Source: an uncultured Eubacterium sp.
Lineage (GTDB): Bacteria; Bacillota; Clostridia; Lachnospirales; Lachnospiraceae
DNA: 41,476 nt
Direction: 5' to 3'
Assembly: GCA_947642745.1 (NCBI GenBank)
Contig: CANRTU010000041.1
Coordinates: 1 to 41,476, forward strand
Part shown: in pieces, positions 25,316 to 34,824 of the stretch
Position numbering within the stretch: position 1 is the first letter of the stretch
How the letters are laid out: each line of letters starts with the position of its first letter
The notes under the pieces: model-generated
The model's input: only the letters and a program-made list of their open reading frames with translations
What the model was told of the DNA's origin: nothing
Database searches by the model: none
Translations under genes and position numbers: made by a program

Positions 25316-25629
25316 ACGTTACATTTATTTTCTCATATTTTGTCAGATTAGTCCAGTGTTTTTGGTAAATTTAACTATATTTCTGTTACGATCCGGCAAC
25401 TGCCGGTTCTTACCAGATTCCTTCTAAACTGTTACCGGCTTTATGATAAATCAGAAACAATTCCCCGCTGGTGACAGACTCTGTATTCTTCCATATGATC
25501 TCCTGTGACAGAAAAGGACCCCGGATTCTTCGTAAAGAATCCCCGGGGCCCGTTATGTATTGCTTTTATATTGTTTCAGACAGCATCTGAAGACACTTGC
25601 ACACCAGACGCCTGATACCTGCCAGTCTC
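25316..25629. other. Gap between alpha-galactosidase and the NifU-like gene
   Basis: No gene seen. It should hold the promoter of the NifU-like operon (towards 25320-25400, A+T-rich) and it holds the alpha-galactosidase terminator listed separately. Confidence 0.4.
25516..25551. terminator. Terminator after the alpha-galactosidase gene
   Basis: GGACCCCGGATTCTT (25516-25530) pairs with AAGAATCCCCGGGGCCC (25535-25551) with a one-base bulge. On the minus strand TTTTCTGTC follows. It lies about 80 nt past the stop codon. Confidence 0.85.
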
Positions 25630-27825
25630 CTATACCATCCGGAACCGGAATCTGATAGGCTGGTAATCTCCTACTCCCACCGGAAGCGGAATTCCTGCTT
25701 TCATAAGCGCAGCGCCGGTATAAACCATTCCTGTCTTAACGTCTTTGTAATGCTCCTTTGGCTCCAGTCCTTCCAGATAGACCAGATGGATATGCGGATT
25801 TGCCTCATTGCGAAGCCGCACGCCTTCCACAAGCGTTTCCTTTCTGTCTTTGGACACAAACTGCCAGATAACATAGTCACGGTTTTTAAACGGATTGGAA
25901 AGCCGGTAATAATCTCCGGTCTGGATCAGGTGTTCCTTCTCTCTGTATTCCAGAATCTGCGTTTTTGCCAGCTCCTTTTCTTCCGGTGTCAGATGCTCCA
26001 GATCCAGCTCATAGCCGAATGTTCCGGCGCCTGCCACAATGGCTCTTGTTTCAAACGGAGTATTGCGCCCAGTCTGGTGGTTCGGACATACGCTCACGTG
26101 TGAACCCATTGTGCTGACCGGATAACCAAACGATGTACCATACTGGATTTTCAGACGGTCAATGGCGTCCGTATTATCGCTGCACCAGATCTGCGGGGAA
26201 TAATACAGCATACCTGCGTCAAACCTTCCGCCGCCGCCACAACAGTTTTCAAATAACAGATCCGGATATCTGCTGACCAGCTGTTCCATCATTTCATAAA
26301 CACCCAGTACATAACGGTGGAATACTTCACCCTGGCGTTCCGGCGGTAATGCGGAGGAATAAACGTTTGCCACGCTCCGGTTCATATCCCATTTCACATA
26401 GTCGGCGCCGCAGCTGTCCAGCACATCGAAGATCTGCTTCATGACATAATCACGCACTTCCTTGCGTGTAATATCCAGATTCAGCTGGTGACGGCTCCTG
26501 GTCATATGCCTCTGTGGAATACGCAGTACCCAGTCCGGATGGTTCCGGTACAGATCACTGTCTTCGGATACCATTTCCGGCTCGATCCAGATACCAAACT
26601 TCATACCCAGATCCTTGATCCGTTTTACAAGTTTTGGCAGACCTCCCTTGATCTTATTTTCATTTACGACCCAGTCGCCCAGTCCGGAATAATCCGTATC
26701 CCTCTTTCCGAACCAGCCGTCATCCAAGACAAACATATCAAGACCGATGTCCTTTGCTTCTTTTGCGATATTATATAATTTCTCTTCGTCAAAATCAAAG
26801 TATGTAGCTTCCCAGTTGTTTACCAGGATAGGTCTTGGAGCGGTTACATATTTGCTGCGGATCAGATTGGAGCGGTAAGCGTCGTGGTAAATACGGGATA
26901 ACCGTCCAAGCCCTTTGTCCGAATAAGCCATAATGACTTCCGGCGTCTCAAATACATCTCCTTTGTCAAGATGGAAAGAAAAATGGTATGGATGAATACC
27001 CATAACCAGTCTGGTCTGTTCCATCTGGTCCACTTCAATTTCGCAACGGTAATTGCCGCTATAAGCAAGCGCAAATCCGTAGCAGGAGCCGTGTTTTTCT
27101 GAAGTCATTTTATCACACAGAATTACAAACGGATTGTGCTGGTGGCTGGACATGCCCCGCTTGCTTTCAATGGACTGCACGCCGTGATGAAGCGGCAGAC
27201 GCTCTTTCATCCGTTCCATCGTATGTCTTCCATAGAAGTGTATCAGATCCATATGCTTATTTGTATAGTCCATCTCCATGGACATGGCACGCTGGATCGT
27301 TACACGCTTATTTCCTTTATTTTCAATCCGCACAGCCCTGGTAATCACATCCAGATCGTGGAATACACCATAGAGCAGATGCACTTTCAGACTGGTGAGT
27401 CTGTCATATAAAGTAATTTCCAGGGTTTCCGCTTCTTTCTCATTGCCAAACATACATGGCAGACCGTCCAGTGAATATTTGCCTTCTATCATACGATAAG
27501 TCTCATAACGCAGATGCACGGCATCGCTTCCGTCTTCATGGGTTACTTCCATTCCGTTGATCCGGTAATCCCCGTTTCCATAACCGGAATATTCCTGCGG
27601 AAGCACGTCCAGGGAAAACGTACGGTCTTCACCGGCCTCATAAGGATTGCCGGAAAATCCACGGTCGAGACAGATAATCCGGTTGGAAGCCTCTGTATCC
27701 CCGATATCAGACCCATAATATAAATGTGTCAGTGTATCATAATCCCTTACCTGCATCTGGTACATACTATTTCGGGTACGCAGTGTAAATACCCTGGTTT
27801 CTTCATTATAAGTAATATAATTCAT
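25630..27825 (-). CDS. Alpha-galactosidase, glycoside hydrolase family 36
   Basis: A complete 731-aa cytoplasmic enzyme with no signal peptide. It releases terminal alpha-1,6-galactose from melibiose, raffinose or stachyose. The beta-supersandwich N-terminal domain leads into the TIM barrel: WEATYFDFDEEKL, FVLDDGWFGKRD, the nucleophile Asp480 in VKWDMNRS and the acid/base Asp550 in CSDNTDAIDR. Spacing of these two matches characterised bacterial GH36 enzymes of this length. GAGAGGG precedes the ATG. It is a single-gene unit with no adjacent transporter or regulator, so sugar uptake and control must lie elsewhere. It breaks the usual ftsZ-spoIIGA neighbourhood. Confidence 0.96.
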   Translation of the reverse strand: MNYITYNEETRVFTLRTRNSMYQMQVRDYDTLTHLYYGSDIGDTEASNRIICLDRGFSGNPYEAGEDRTFSLDVLPQEYSGYGNGDYRINGMEVTHEDGSDAVHLRYETYRMIEGKYSLDGLPCMFGNEKEAETLEITLYDRLTSLKVHLLYGVFHDLDVITRAVRIENKGNKRVTIQRAMSMEMDYTNKHMDLIHFYGRHTMERMKERLPLHHGVQSIESKRGMSSHQHNPFVILCDKMTSEKHGSCYGFALAYSGNYRCEIEVDQMEQTRLVMGIHPYHFSFHLDKGDVFETPEVIMAYSDKGLGRLSRIYHDAYRSNLIRSKYVTAPRPILVNNWEATYFDFDEEKLYNIAKEAKDIGLDMFVLDDGWFGKRDTDYSGLGDWVVNENKIKGGLPKLVKRIKDLGMKFGIWIEPEMVSEDSDLYRNHPDWVLRIPQRHMTRSRHQLNLDITRKEVRDYVMKQIFDVLDSCGADYVKWDMNRSVANVYSSALPPERQGEVFHRYVLGVYEMMEQLVSRYPDLLFENCCGGGGRFDAGMLYYSPQIWCSDNTDAIDRLKIQYGTSFGYPVSTMGSHVSVCPNHQTGRNTPFETRAIVAGAGTFGYELDLEHLTPEEKELAKTQILEYREKEHLIQTGDYYRLSNPFKNRDYVIWQFVSKDRKETLVEGVRLRNEANPHIHLVYLEGLEPKEHYKDVKTGMVYTGAALMKAGIPLPVGVGDYQPIRFRFRMV

Positions 27826-28527
27826 AATCCGGCCCTCTCACAATTATCATAATTAATACAAAGGTTACTTTACGATTACGTTTTCCAGACGGCTGAGGGC
27901 TGTTTTGTCATTGTTTCAAAACCAGCTGCTCCCCTGCGCATGAATATGCGGCCATCATGAAAACGCAGGCAGAAACCAGGCAGAATCACGCATCCGCAAC
28001 TGAATCCAGCCGGAATCCGCACGTATCTTACAGGCATATATTCTACAACTTTCCAGTGGAAGTTGCAAGACTTACAACAGACTTTCTATTGATAATTCAT
28101 TTCTAAATTTTACTGTCCGGATATTTACCAGAACGTACTTGCAAATCAGACAAAAGCCTCCGGTTTATTATAAATATTTTATTCCCGTTTATATTTATAT
28201 ATAATAACAACCGGCTGTCCGCTCTCTGCCTTTCCAAATGTGAAATGTTCATGGAAATCTGTAGAAAATTTATACAATCCGGAATTAACAACAGCTGATT
28301 TCATTTCCATCAGCCATAAGAAAAAAAGAAATGAGAAATAAATACCCCAGACAGCAGTCTGGCCGCACATAAAACATCCTGTCTGCTGCCGTCACAAAGC
28401 CCTCAGGGACCCTCCGCCGGGGATGGCCCCTTCCCGCCCTGTCCGTGTTTTGTATTCATGTATTGAACGATTCCCGCTATTGTGGTATTTTATATAAACA
28501 GTTCCTGTTCATAATATGTATCTGGTA
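27826..28527. other. 700-bp gap between ftsZ and the alpha-galactosidase gene; no gene seen
   Basis: A+T-rich with no supported gene; two minus-strand frames of about 60 codons (28103-28291, 28179-28370) overlap each other and have no ribosome site. Inverted repeats are present: CCAGACAGCAGTCTGG (28350-28366) and CAGACAG with CTGTCTG (about 28353 and 28379). AACAGGAACTGTT (28498-28510) followed by TATAT is a weak ftsZ terminator candidate. The alpha-galactosidase promoter should lie near 27850-27900, but no good match was found. Confidence 0.4.
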
Positions 28528-29757
28528 CTATTTTTTTGCATTCTGAAGAAATCCCGGGATTTTAATATCTTTCAGCGGCGCCGTACTTTCCGGTTTCTTC
28601 GGTTTATTAAATCCATATGACTGTTGTCCCGCCGCATTTGTCCCGCCTGCGTTAGGAGCTGAAAATCCGGTCTGTGCTCCTGCCTGGGAAGCCATACCCG
28701 GTCTTGGAGCGAATCCGCCTGTCTGTGACCGTCCTGCCCCCAGTGGACTGCCTGCGTATTTTGCTGCTGACATGCCGGGCATCAGGGATGGCTTCTGCTG
28801 GCCGGGCGCATCTTCAATTCCAGTAGCAATTACAGTGATAGTAGCCTCATCGGCCCTGGATTCATCATACTTGGCGCCGAAAATAATATTAGCGTTATCA
28901 CCTACCAGATCCCGCACATAGCCCACCGCATCATTGGCATCCAGCAGGGAAATAGCCCCGGAAATATTAATAATTACATGAGTTGCCCCGCAGATATCCG
29001 TATCCAGCAGCGGAGAAGAAACTGCCAGCTTGACCGCTTCAATCGCCTTTTCATCCCCCTTTGCCATACCAATACCGATATGAGCCAGGCCTTTGTCCTT
29101 CATAACCGTCTGTACATCCGCAAAGTCCAGGTTAATCAGCGCCGGTAAATTAATCAGATCTGTAATACCCTGTACACCCTGCTGCAGCACTTCGTCCGCT
29201 TTCTTTAAAGCGTCCGGCATCGTAGTCCTGCGGTCCACAATTTCCAGCAGTTTATCATTGGGAATTACGATCAGTGTATCCACGCCTTCTTTGAGACGCT
29301 CAATCCCTGAAATGGCGTTTACCATCCGGGCCTTTGCCTCGAAGGTAAATGGTTTTGTAACAACTCCTACTGTTAAAATGCCTTTATCCTTTGCGAGCTT
29401 GGCCACCACTGGCGCTGCGCCGGTACCAGTACCGCCGCCCATTCCGCAGGTTACAAATATCATATCCGCCCCTTCCACTGCGGCGGACAGCTCCTCTGCG
29501 CTCTCCTGGGCCGCCTTCATGCCCACTTCCGGGTCTGCGCCCGCTCCCAGACCTTTCGTCAGTTTCTCTCCAATCTGAATCAGTGTAGGTGCCTTACAAA
29601 GCATCAATGCCTGTTTATCTGTATTTACGCCGACGAACTCTACGCCGCCAATCTTTTCGTCAATCATTCTATTTACTGCATTGTTACCTGCGCCCCCGAC
29701 TCCGATAACAATAATTTTCGCACTGGAATCCGCTTCCGTTGTTGTAATCTCAAGCAA
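28528..29757 (-). CDS. ftsZ: Cell division protein FtsZ
   Basis: A 409-aa tubulin homologue that polymerises with GTP into the Z ring. Seen are the N-terminal [18 protein letters not shown], the tubulin signature GGGTGTG at 107-113, the T7 loop NLDFADV for GTP hydrolysis, a Gly/Ala/Gln-rich linker from about 315 and the C-terminal peptide [13 protein letters not shown] that binds membrane tethers. The start is TTG at 29757: AAGGAGGT sits seven nucleotides upstream and no ATG occurs for 30 codons. It has its own promoter about 75 nt upstream and lies almost 500 nt from ftsQ. ftsA is not adjacent, so the tether is encoded elsewhere or is SepF. Confidence 0.98.
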   Translation of the reverse strand: MLEITTTEADSSAKIIVIGVGGAGNNAVNRMIDEKIGGVEFVGVNTDKQALMLCKAPTLIQIGEKLTKGLGAGADPEVGMKAAQESAEELSAAVEGADMIFVTCGMGGGTGTGAAPVVAKLAKDKGILTVGVVTKPFTFEAKARMVNAISGIERLKEGVDTLIVIPNDKLLEIVDRRTTMPDALKKADEVLQQGVQGITDLINLPALINLDFADVQTVMKDKGLAHIGIGMAKGDEKAIEAVKLAVSSPLLDTDICGATHVIINISGAISLLDANDAVGYVRDLVGDNANIIFGAKYDESRADEATITVIATGIEDAPGQQKPSLMPGMSAAKYAGSPLGAGRSQTGGFAPRPGMASQAGAQTGFSAPNAGGTNAAGQQSYGFNKPKKPESTAPLKDIKIPGFLQNAKK

Positions 29758-29788
29758 AGGTAATACCTCCTTAATCTCTGCATTATCC

Positions 29789-29860
29789 TGTGTCTTTTCA
29801 CTTCAAGACACAAAATATCTCTCTGCCTTCTATAATATAGTTTTTTGCTAATGAAATCAA
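29789..29860 (-). promoter_or_regulatory. ftsZ promoter and leader stem-loop
   Basis: Minus-strand TTGATT (29855-29860), 17 bp, TATTAT (29832-29837). The leader then forms a perfect 8-bp stem, TGTGTCTT with AAGACACA (29789-29796 and 29805-29812), shortly before the ribosome site. The stem could tune ftsZ translation or mRNA stability. Confidence 0.65.
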
Positions 29861-29880
29861 CCAGTTTTTTCAAAAAAAAT

Positions 29881-30250
29881 ATTTTTTATACATCCGTCTG
29901 TTGCCATATTACAGTACTATCCAAAACTTTGCTGTTTTAAAGACTTCATCCACGTATCTGTCACAAAATCTTTCCTTCGCAGTCATACCGCATGGCATAC
30001 CCAAAAACCCGTTCCTGCCATACGCACTCCCTGCCGCTCCCCCCAAAAAGCAGCTGCGGAAATGCACTTACCAGTCTGGTACCGCACAGCCCGCCACATC
30101 AGAAACCGTGATAAAAATCGCATCTGTCAGGAAAGCGTTTTTCGGACAGGCCTGATACTACAACAGACAAATATAATATTTTGAAAACCCGGCGTTTGCG
30201 GATACACGGCTTTGCGCCGTGATCTGTCCGGCATTCTCTCCGGCGCTGAT
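29881..30250. other. Gap between ftsQ and the ftsZ promoter; no gene seen
   Basis: About 370 bp without a supported gene. CACGGC/GCCGTG (30205-30210 and 30216-30221) lies 30 nt after the ftsQ stop and could weakly terminate the upstream dcw transcript, although no strong T run follows. Relatives often carry a gene such as ftsA in this position. Confidence 0.4.
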
Positions 30251-30991
30251 TCACGCAGGAGCAAAGAAAACGTCTGTAGTCAGCGGCGTCCAGTTTTCCA
30301 GATGCAGCACACCTTTTTTGCCTGAAATCATGGGCATAATGCTGTTCAGACGCATGACCTTTTCCACCAGATACTCCCCATCTCCTATTTCCACTGTAAT
30401 CTTCCCAAAATCCGCTGACAGACTCTGATTTTTATTAAACATAACCGTTTCCGGCACCAGCCCGTATTTTTGCAGCTGCTGTGAAAATGTCAGGATCAGT
30501 GGAAGCGCATCCGCATAATCCAGATCCAGTTTTTCATAAACTATGACTTCGTTACACTGGATACCTTCCACTCTCGGGACGCCTTCAATCAGTCTCTGGG
30601 AAATTTCTACCACAAATCCGTCTTTATCAAAATATACATTCTGGTCATTTGCCACTATGTACCCCACCATTGCTTTTTCGTATACCCTGATGCGGATTTT
30701 ATGCATGGAGAGCAGCTCCACTTCCATTTCGTCTATAAAAGGCACTTCTTTTTTTTCGAACAGACGATGCTTTAAAAAGACATAGAGCGCATTCCAGGAA
30801 TATTCGTCATTTAATATGCTTTCCTTAATCTGCTTATTCGTATACAGTTCATTCCCGGTGACTTCCACATCCCGCAGTTCAAAGCCTTTGATGCCCACCA
30901 GCGCCATCACCGCCGCCAGACAAAGAACGATCAGCAGAAACCATAGCACACGTTTTCTCCGTGCACGTCTTTTGCGCTTTTTTTTAATCAT
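30251..30991 (-). CDS. ftsQ: Cell division protein FtsQ/DivIB
   Basis: A 246-aa single-pass membrane protein of the divisome. A very basic cytoplasmic tail (KKKRKRRARRKR) leads into a transmembrane helix at about 14-34, then the extracellular POTRA domain (FELRDVEVTGNELYTNKQIKESIL) and the beta domain. It forms a complex with FtsL and DivIC that activates septal wall synthesis. Its ATG lies within the last codons of ftsW (8-bp overlap, ATGATTAA), so the two are translationally coupled. Length is usual for Clostridia. Confidence 0.93.
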   Translation of the reverse strand: MIKKKRKRRARRKRVLWFLLIVLCLAAVMALVGIKGFELRDVEVTGNELYTNKQIKESILNDEYSWNALYVFLKHRLFEKKEVPFIDEMEVELLSMHKIRIRVYEKAMVGYIVANDQNVYFDKDGFVVEISQRLIEGVPRVEGIQCNEVIVYEKLDLDYADALPLILTFSQQLQKYGLVPETVMFNKNQSLSADFGKITVEIGDGEYLVEKVMRLNSIMPMISGKKGVLHLENWTPLTTDVFFAPA

Positions 30992-32135
30992 GATGTGTAC
31001 CTTCCAGACGGATTCCCCTTGATACGCTTAGCGCCAGCCCCATCTCCGCCAGCAGGAAACTGGTGGATGTACCCCCGTAGCTGATAAACGGAAGCGTAAT
31101 ACCGGTATTTGGAATCGTATTAGTAACTACGGCAATATTTAATATTACCTGGATTGCGATATGGGCCATAATTCCGGATACGATCAGCGTGCCGTACAAA
31201 TCCGCCGCATTATTGGCGATTACCATCAGTCTCCAGATCACAAGCAAAAACAGTAGAATCACACAGATCGCTCCAAACAGCCCCAGTTCCTCGCAGATAA
31301 TTGAAAAAATCATATCGTTCTGGGCTTCCGGCACGAATCCCAGCTTTTGCATACTCTGTCCCAGTCCTTTCCCGAACAGACCCCCCGAACCAATTGCGTA
31401 GAGGGCCTGCAGGGTCTGGAACCCGTCGCCGGTAGGGTCATTTTCCGGATGCAGCCAGATCAGAATACGGTCCATGCGGTATGTGGCCGCAAAGATAAAG
31501 ACCACGCCGCCTCCAAAAATACCCACGCCGCCCATAACGATAAACTGCCAGTATTTCGGGCTGGCTACAAATGTCACCACGATGGCAATTCCCATTATAA
31601 TAATCGCCGTACTTAAATTAGTCTTTGCCACCACCACGAAAATCGGCACAATCAGACACATCACTTTGATCAGGTTCCAGAATTTCCCGATTTTTCTTGG
31701 AATTCTGCACACAATTCCCGACAAAAATAAGATCATGGACAGTTTTGCCAGTTCGGAAGGCTGGAAACTAAGCGGTCCAAGATTCAGCCATCTGGTGGAA
31801 CCATGGCTCTCGTCACCAACAAACAGCACCGCAATACAAAGGGTCATTGCCAGCAGATAGGCTATGCCGCCAAAGTGAATCCAGATATGGTAATCAATTT
31901 TTGAAATGACAAACATTGCCATAAGTCCCAGCATCCCGGCAAATAACTGCCGCCTGACATAGTTGAGCGGATCACCAAATTTATCCTGCGCATTGTACGC
32001 ACTGACACTGTAAAGCATGACCAGTCCGAAGCCAAATAGAAAAACTACCAGAAAAAACAAACTATAATCACAATATTTGATTTTCTTTTGTCCTGTCCTG
32101 TTTCGTCTGCCCACTCCTATAACTCCTGATTTCAT
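30984..32135 (-). CDS. ftsW: FtsW/SpoVE-type lipid II polymerase (SEDS family)
   Basis: A 383-aa polytopic SEDS glycosyltransferase with about ten membrane helices. Seen are the family blocks GLVMLYSVSAYNA, STRWLNLGPLSFQPSELAK, GDGFQTLQALYAIGSGGLFGKGLGQS and the C-terminal TGITLPFISYGGTS. It polymerises lipid II together with a class B PBP, two of which are encoded upstream. It may serve vegetative septation (FtsW) or cortex synthesis (SpoVE); sequence alone does not decide. Start: the ATG at 32135 has only a weak purine tract, whereas an in-frame GTG at 32114 has AGGAG eight nucleotides upstream and may be the true start. Confidence 0.93.
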   Translation of the reverse strand: MKSGVIGVGRRNRTGQKKIKYCDYSLFFLVVFLFGFGLVMLYSVSAYNAQDKFGDPLNYVRRQLFAGMLGLMAMFVISKIDYHIWIHFGGIAYLLAMTLCIAVLFVGDESHGSTRWLNLGPLSFQPSELAKLSMILFLSGIVCRIPRKIGKFWNLIKVMCLIVPIFVVVAKTNLSTAIIIMGIAIVVTFVASPKYWQFIVMGGVGIFGGGVVFIFAATYRMDRILIWLHPENDPTGDGFQTLQALYAIGSGGLFGKGLGQSMQKLGFVPEAQNDMIFSIICEELGLFGAICVILLFLLVIWRLMVIANNAADLYGTLIVSGIMAHIAIQVILNIAVVTNTIPNTGITLPFISYGGTSTSFLLAEMGLALSVSRGIRLEGTHHD

Positions 32136-32199
32136 TCTTCTTTTTTATTCAGATTATACCGAAATCATCTGTATCCACACAATCTTTTATCCCCTGGTT

Positions 32200-33561
32200 T
32201 TATGCCAGATATCTTTTTACTGACTCTTTAAATACACGACCCCGTTCCTCATAGCTTTTAAACATATCCCAGCTCGCACATGCGGGAGACAATAACACCG
32301 CTTCCCCGGCCTTTGCCTGACTATGACAGAAATCCACTGCCTCCGGCAAATCCCCGCACAGGACAATATCAGAAAATCCTTTTTCTTTTGCGGCCTGCGC
32401 AATTTTCTCTTTTGTTTCCCCAATCAGTACAAGTTTTTTTACTTTGCCGTCAAATGCTTCAATCCACGCATCGTATACGGACTGTTTATCATAACCGCCC
32501 CCAATCAGATACGTAGGGCGGCTCATGGCACGGATGCCCTGAATGGCCGCATCCGGATTGGTTCCTTTTGAATCATTATAGTAACAGACGCCTTCTATTT
32601 CCGCAACATATTCTATTCTATGCTCCACGCCCTGAAATGTTTTCAGTACGCTCACAATTTTTTCCAGCGGTACGCCGCAGGCCAGCGAAATGGCCGTTGC
32701 CGCCATGACATTTTCGTAATTATGAATTCCCGGCAGGTGCAGCTCACTGACCCGGATGACTTCACGTATCTTGTGATGATCCGCCAGATAAATTATGCCG
32801 TCTTTCAGATATAGTCCCTCTTTCAGACTGCGCCTGCTGCTAAAATAAATTACATTCAGATTTAAGGACTGTCCAAAACGTCGCAGTTCTTCGTCTTCAT
32901 AATTTAAAACGCATGTCTGCCCGGGCTTCTGGTTCCTGGTGACAGACTCTTTGACTGCGGTATAACATTCCATTGTATGATGCCTGTTCAGATGATCAGG
33001 GGTAATATTTAAAATCGCAGAAACCTGCGGACAGAACGTAACCGCTGTTTCTAACTGGAAACTGCTGATTTCCGCAACTGTTACCGTATGCTCCCCCGTC
33101 TGTCCGGCTATGGAAGTATACGGAATCCCGATGTTGCCCGCTACCTGCACATCGTCGCAGTGTCGTTTCATAATTTCCCCCACCAGTGTGGTGGTGGTCG
33201 TTTTCCCGTTCGTGCCGGTAATGGCAATGACCTTTCCTTTTGCGAACCGGAAGGCCAGTTCCACTTCCCCCCAGATTTCCACGCCCCGGCTTCGCAGTGT
33301 CTCTGCCACCGGAGCGTCCACCGGTATTCCTGGACTTAATACGGCAATGGAACACTGTGCCGCCTCTTTTTCGCTTAATGTGCCGGCAATCAGGGGCACC
33401 CCGCAGAGCTTTTCTGATTTTGCCGCTATATCCGCTTGTGTAAGATGTTCATTTCCATCATATAATACAATTTCTATTCCCTGTTCCACTAATAATTCTG
33501 CCGCTGCGATACCGCTTAATCCGGTACCTGCCACCAGCACTTTTTTTCCCTTTGTATCCAT
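32200..33561 (-). CDS. murD: UDP-N-acetylmuramoyl-L-alanine--D-glutamate ligase
   Basis: A 453-aa Mur ligase adding D-glutamate to UDP-MurNAc-L-Ala in the cytoplasm with ATP. The N-terminal Rossmann-like domain (KKVLVAGTGLSGIAAAELL) is followed by the ATP loop AITGTNGKTTTTTLV (Lys120), the NITPDHLNRH motif and the C-terminal domain with VEHRIEYVAEIEGVCYYNDSKGTNPDA and PACASWDMFKSYEERG. AGGAGG lies before the ATG. It sits between mraY and ftsW as in most Firmicutes dcw clusters. It is the only Mur ligase in the window. Confidence 0.97.
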   Translation of the reverse strand: MDTKGKKVLVAGTGLSGIAAAELLVEQGIEIVLYDGNEHLTQADIAAKSEKLCGVPLIAGTLSEKEAAQCSIAVLSPGIPVDAPVAETLRSRGVEIWGEVELAFRFAKGKVIAITGTNGKTTTTTLVGEIMKRHCDDVQVAGNIGIPYTSIAGQTGEHTVTVAEISSFQLETAVTFCPQVSAILNITPDHLNRHHTMECYTAVKESVTRNQKPGQTCVLNYEDEELRRFGQSLNLNVIYFSSRRSLKEGLYLKDGIIYLADHHKIREVIRVSELHLPGIHNYENVMAATAISLACGVPLEKIVSVLKTFQGVEHRIEYVAEIEGVCYYNDSKGTNPDAAIQGIRAMSRPTYLIGGGYDKQSVYDAWIEAFDGKVKKLVLIGETKEKIAQAAKEKGFSDIVLCGDLPEAVDFCHSQAKAGEAVLLSPACASWDMFKSYEERGRVFKESVKRYLA

Positions 33562-33615
33562 TACAGATTCCTCCTGTTTCTTCTATACATTTTTCAGGCG
33601 AAAGTATCCAATGGA

Positions 33616-34584
33616 TCATAATCCCATATATGCCACCAGACAGAGCAGTGTCGTCACAATGGAAAATACCGCCACAACCCGCGTTTCCGACCAGCCGCCC
33701 AGTTCAAAATGGTGATGAATCGGCGCCATGCGGAAAATCCGCCTGCCATGTGTCATCTTAAAGTAGCTTACCTGTATCATGACAGATAATATTTCAATCC
33801 AGTAAATCAGTCCCACGATCAGTATAAACATGGGCATCTGCATCATATACGCAGTGGCTGCCACAAAGCCGCCCAGCGCCAGGGACCCGGTATCTCCCAT
33901 AAATACACTGGCCGGGTATACGTTAAACAGTAAAAATCCAAGCAGCGCCCCTACCACCGCACAGGTTACCGGCTCAATGCCGCTGTCCGTACCAATGGCC
34001 ACCACCGCAAAAAACGTGGCCACCAGCACTGTAACGCTGGATGCCAGTCCGTCCAGTCCGTCTGTAAAATTCACCCCGTTGACAGTCCCGATCATGGCCA
34101 GAAACAGGATTGGAACAGCCAGAAATCCAAAATCCGCATATTGTCCATTGGAAAACGGGATCAGCATGGTAAGCGGCGTGCCGGAATACTTCACCAGATA
34201 GACCGCAAATACCCCCGTAACTACAATTTCCAGTATCATTTTCTGCCAGGCGAGCAGGCCGTCCGAGCGCTTTAATACGACCTTTAAATAATCATCAAAA
34301 AAACCGATCACCCCGAATCCTACCGTCACAAACAAAATTGGCACAATTTTGGGATACGATGATATAAAAAACAGCGATGTAATAATAATCGCCAGCAGTA
34401 TCATCAGTCCTCCCATGGTAGGCGTACCTGTTTTTTTCTGATGAGACTTTAGCTCCTCCCGCTCTGTATTTCCCACTTTTAACCTGCGCAGGACCGGAAT
34501 AATCAAAGGCCCCAGAAGCGCCGTTACCGAAAAAGCCAGAATGACAGCAAATATATAGCGGAAATCGATCAGATTATGCGTCAT
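33616..34584 (-). CDS. mraY: Phospho-N-acetylmuramoyl-pentapeptide transferase
   Basis: A 322-aa integral membrane enzyme with about ten helices that makes lipid I from UDP-MurNAc-pentapeptide and undecaprenyl phosphate. Diagnostic segments are KKTGTPTMGG, FFDDYLKV, NGVNFTDGLDGLA with the Mg2+-binding Asp residues, VFMGDTGSLALGG and the cytoplasmic HHHFELGGWSE. Ribosome sites AGGAGG and AAAGG precede the ATG. In many relatives murF lies directly upstream; here a purine-rich 240-nt spacer and a PBP gene take its place. Confidence 0.97.
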   Translation of the reverse strand: MTHNLIDFRYIFAVILAFSVTALLGPLIIPVLRRLKVGNTEREELKSHQKKTGTPTMGGLMILLAIIITSLFFISSYPKIVPILFVTVGFGVIGFFDDYLKVVLKRSDGLLAWQKMILEIVVTGVFAVYLVKYSGTPLTMLIPFSNGQYADFGFLAVPILFLAMIGTVNGVNFTDGLDGLASSVTVLVATFFAVVAIGTDSGIEPVTCAVVGALLGFLLFNVYPASVFMGDTGSLALGGFVAATAYMMQMPMFILIVGLIYWIEILSVMIQVSYFKMTHGRRIFRMAPIHHHFELGGWSETRVVAVFSIVTTLLCLVAYMGL

Positions 34585-34824
34585 TTCCTTTATTCCTCCT
34601 TCATTTGTTCCATCTTTTGTTCTTTCTTTTGATCTTTCTTGTTTTTCTCCTCTTTTTTAGTTCCATTGGATCTTTCTTTTAAACATTTAGTATATCGGAT
34701 TTTGGGACAGGTTGCAAGGGGTGTATGTGGATTTCACGAAATGCGGACAATTACGGCTCTTTTACGGCATTTTTATCATTTTATTAACATTCTGACCGCC
34801 TGCACATATACTATCATAACTGCG
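34585..34824 (-). other. Purine-rich low-complexity spacer upstream of mraY
   Basis: On the minus strand 34600-34685 is almost pure A and G, with repeated AAGAAAGATC and AAAGAAAGA units. In one frame it reads as a Lys/Glu-rich string ending KMEQMKEE before a stop, but no start with a ribosome site is present. It may be a decayed coding tail or a structural spacer. The part next to the PBP stop is A+T-rich and holds no clear terminator. Confidence 0.4.

Noticed and set aside
27870..27900. Possible CcpA cre site upstream of the alpha-galactosidase (TGGAAAACGTAATC)
   Set aside because: Too many mismatches to the consensus and no clear promoter to relate it to.
28103..28370. Two overlapping frames of about 60 codons downstream of ftsZ
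   Set aside because: Mutually exclusive, A+T-driven, without ribosome sites or recognisable features.
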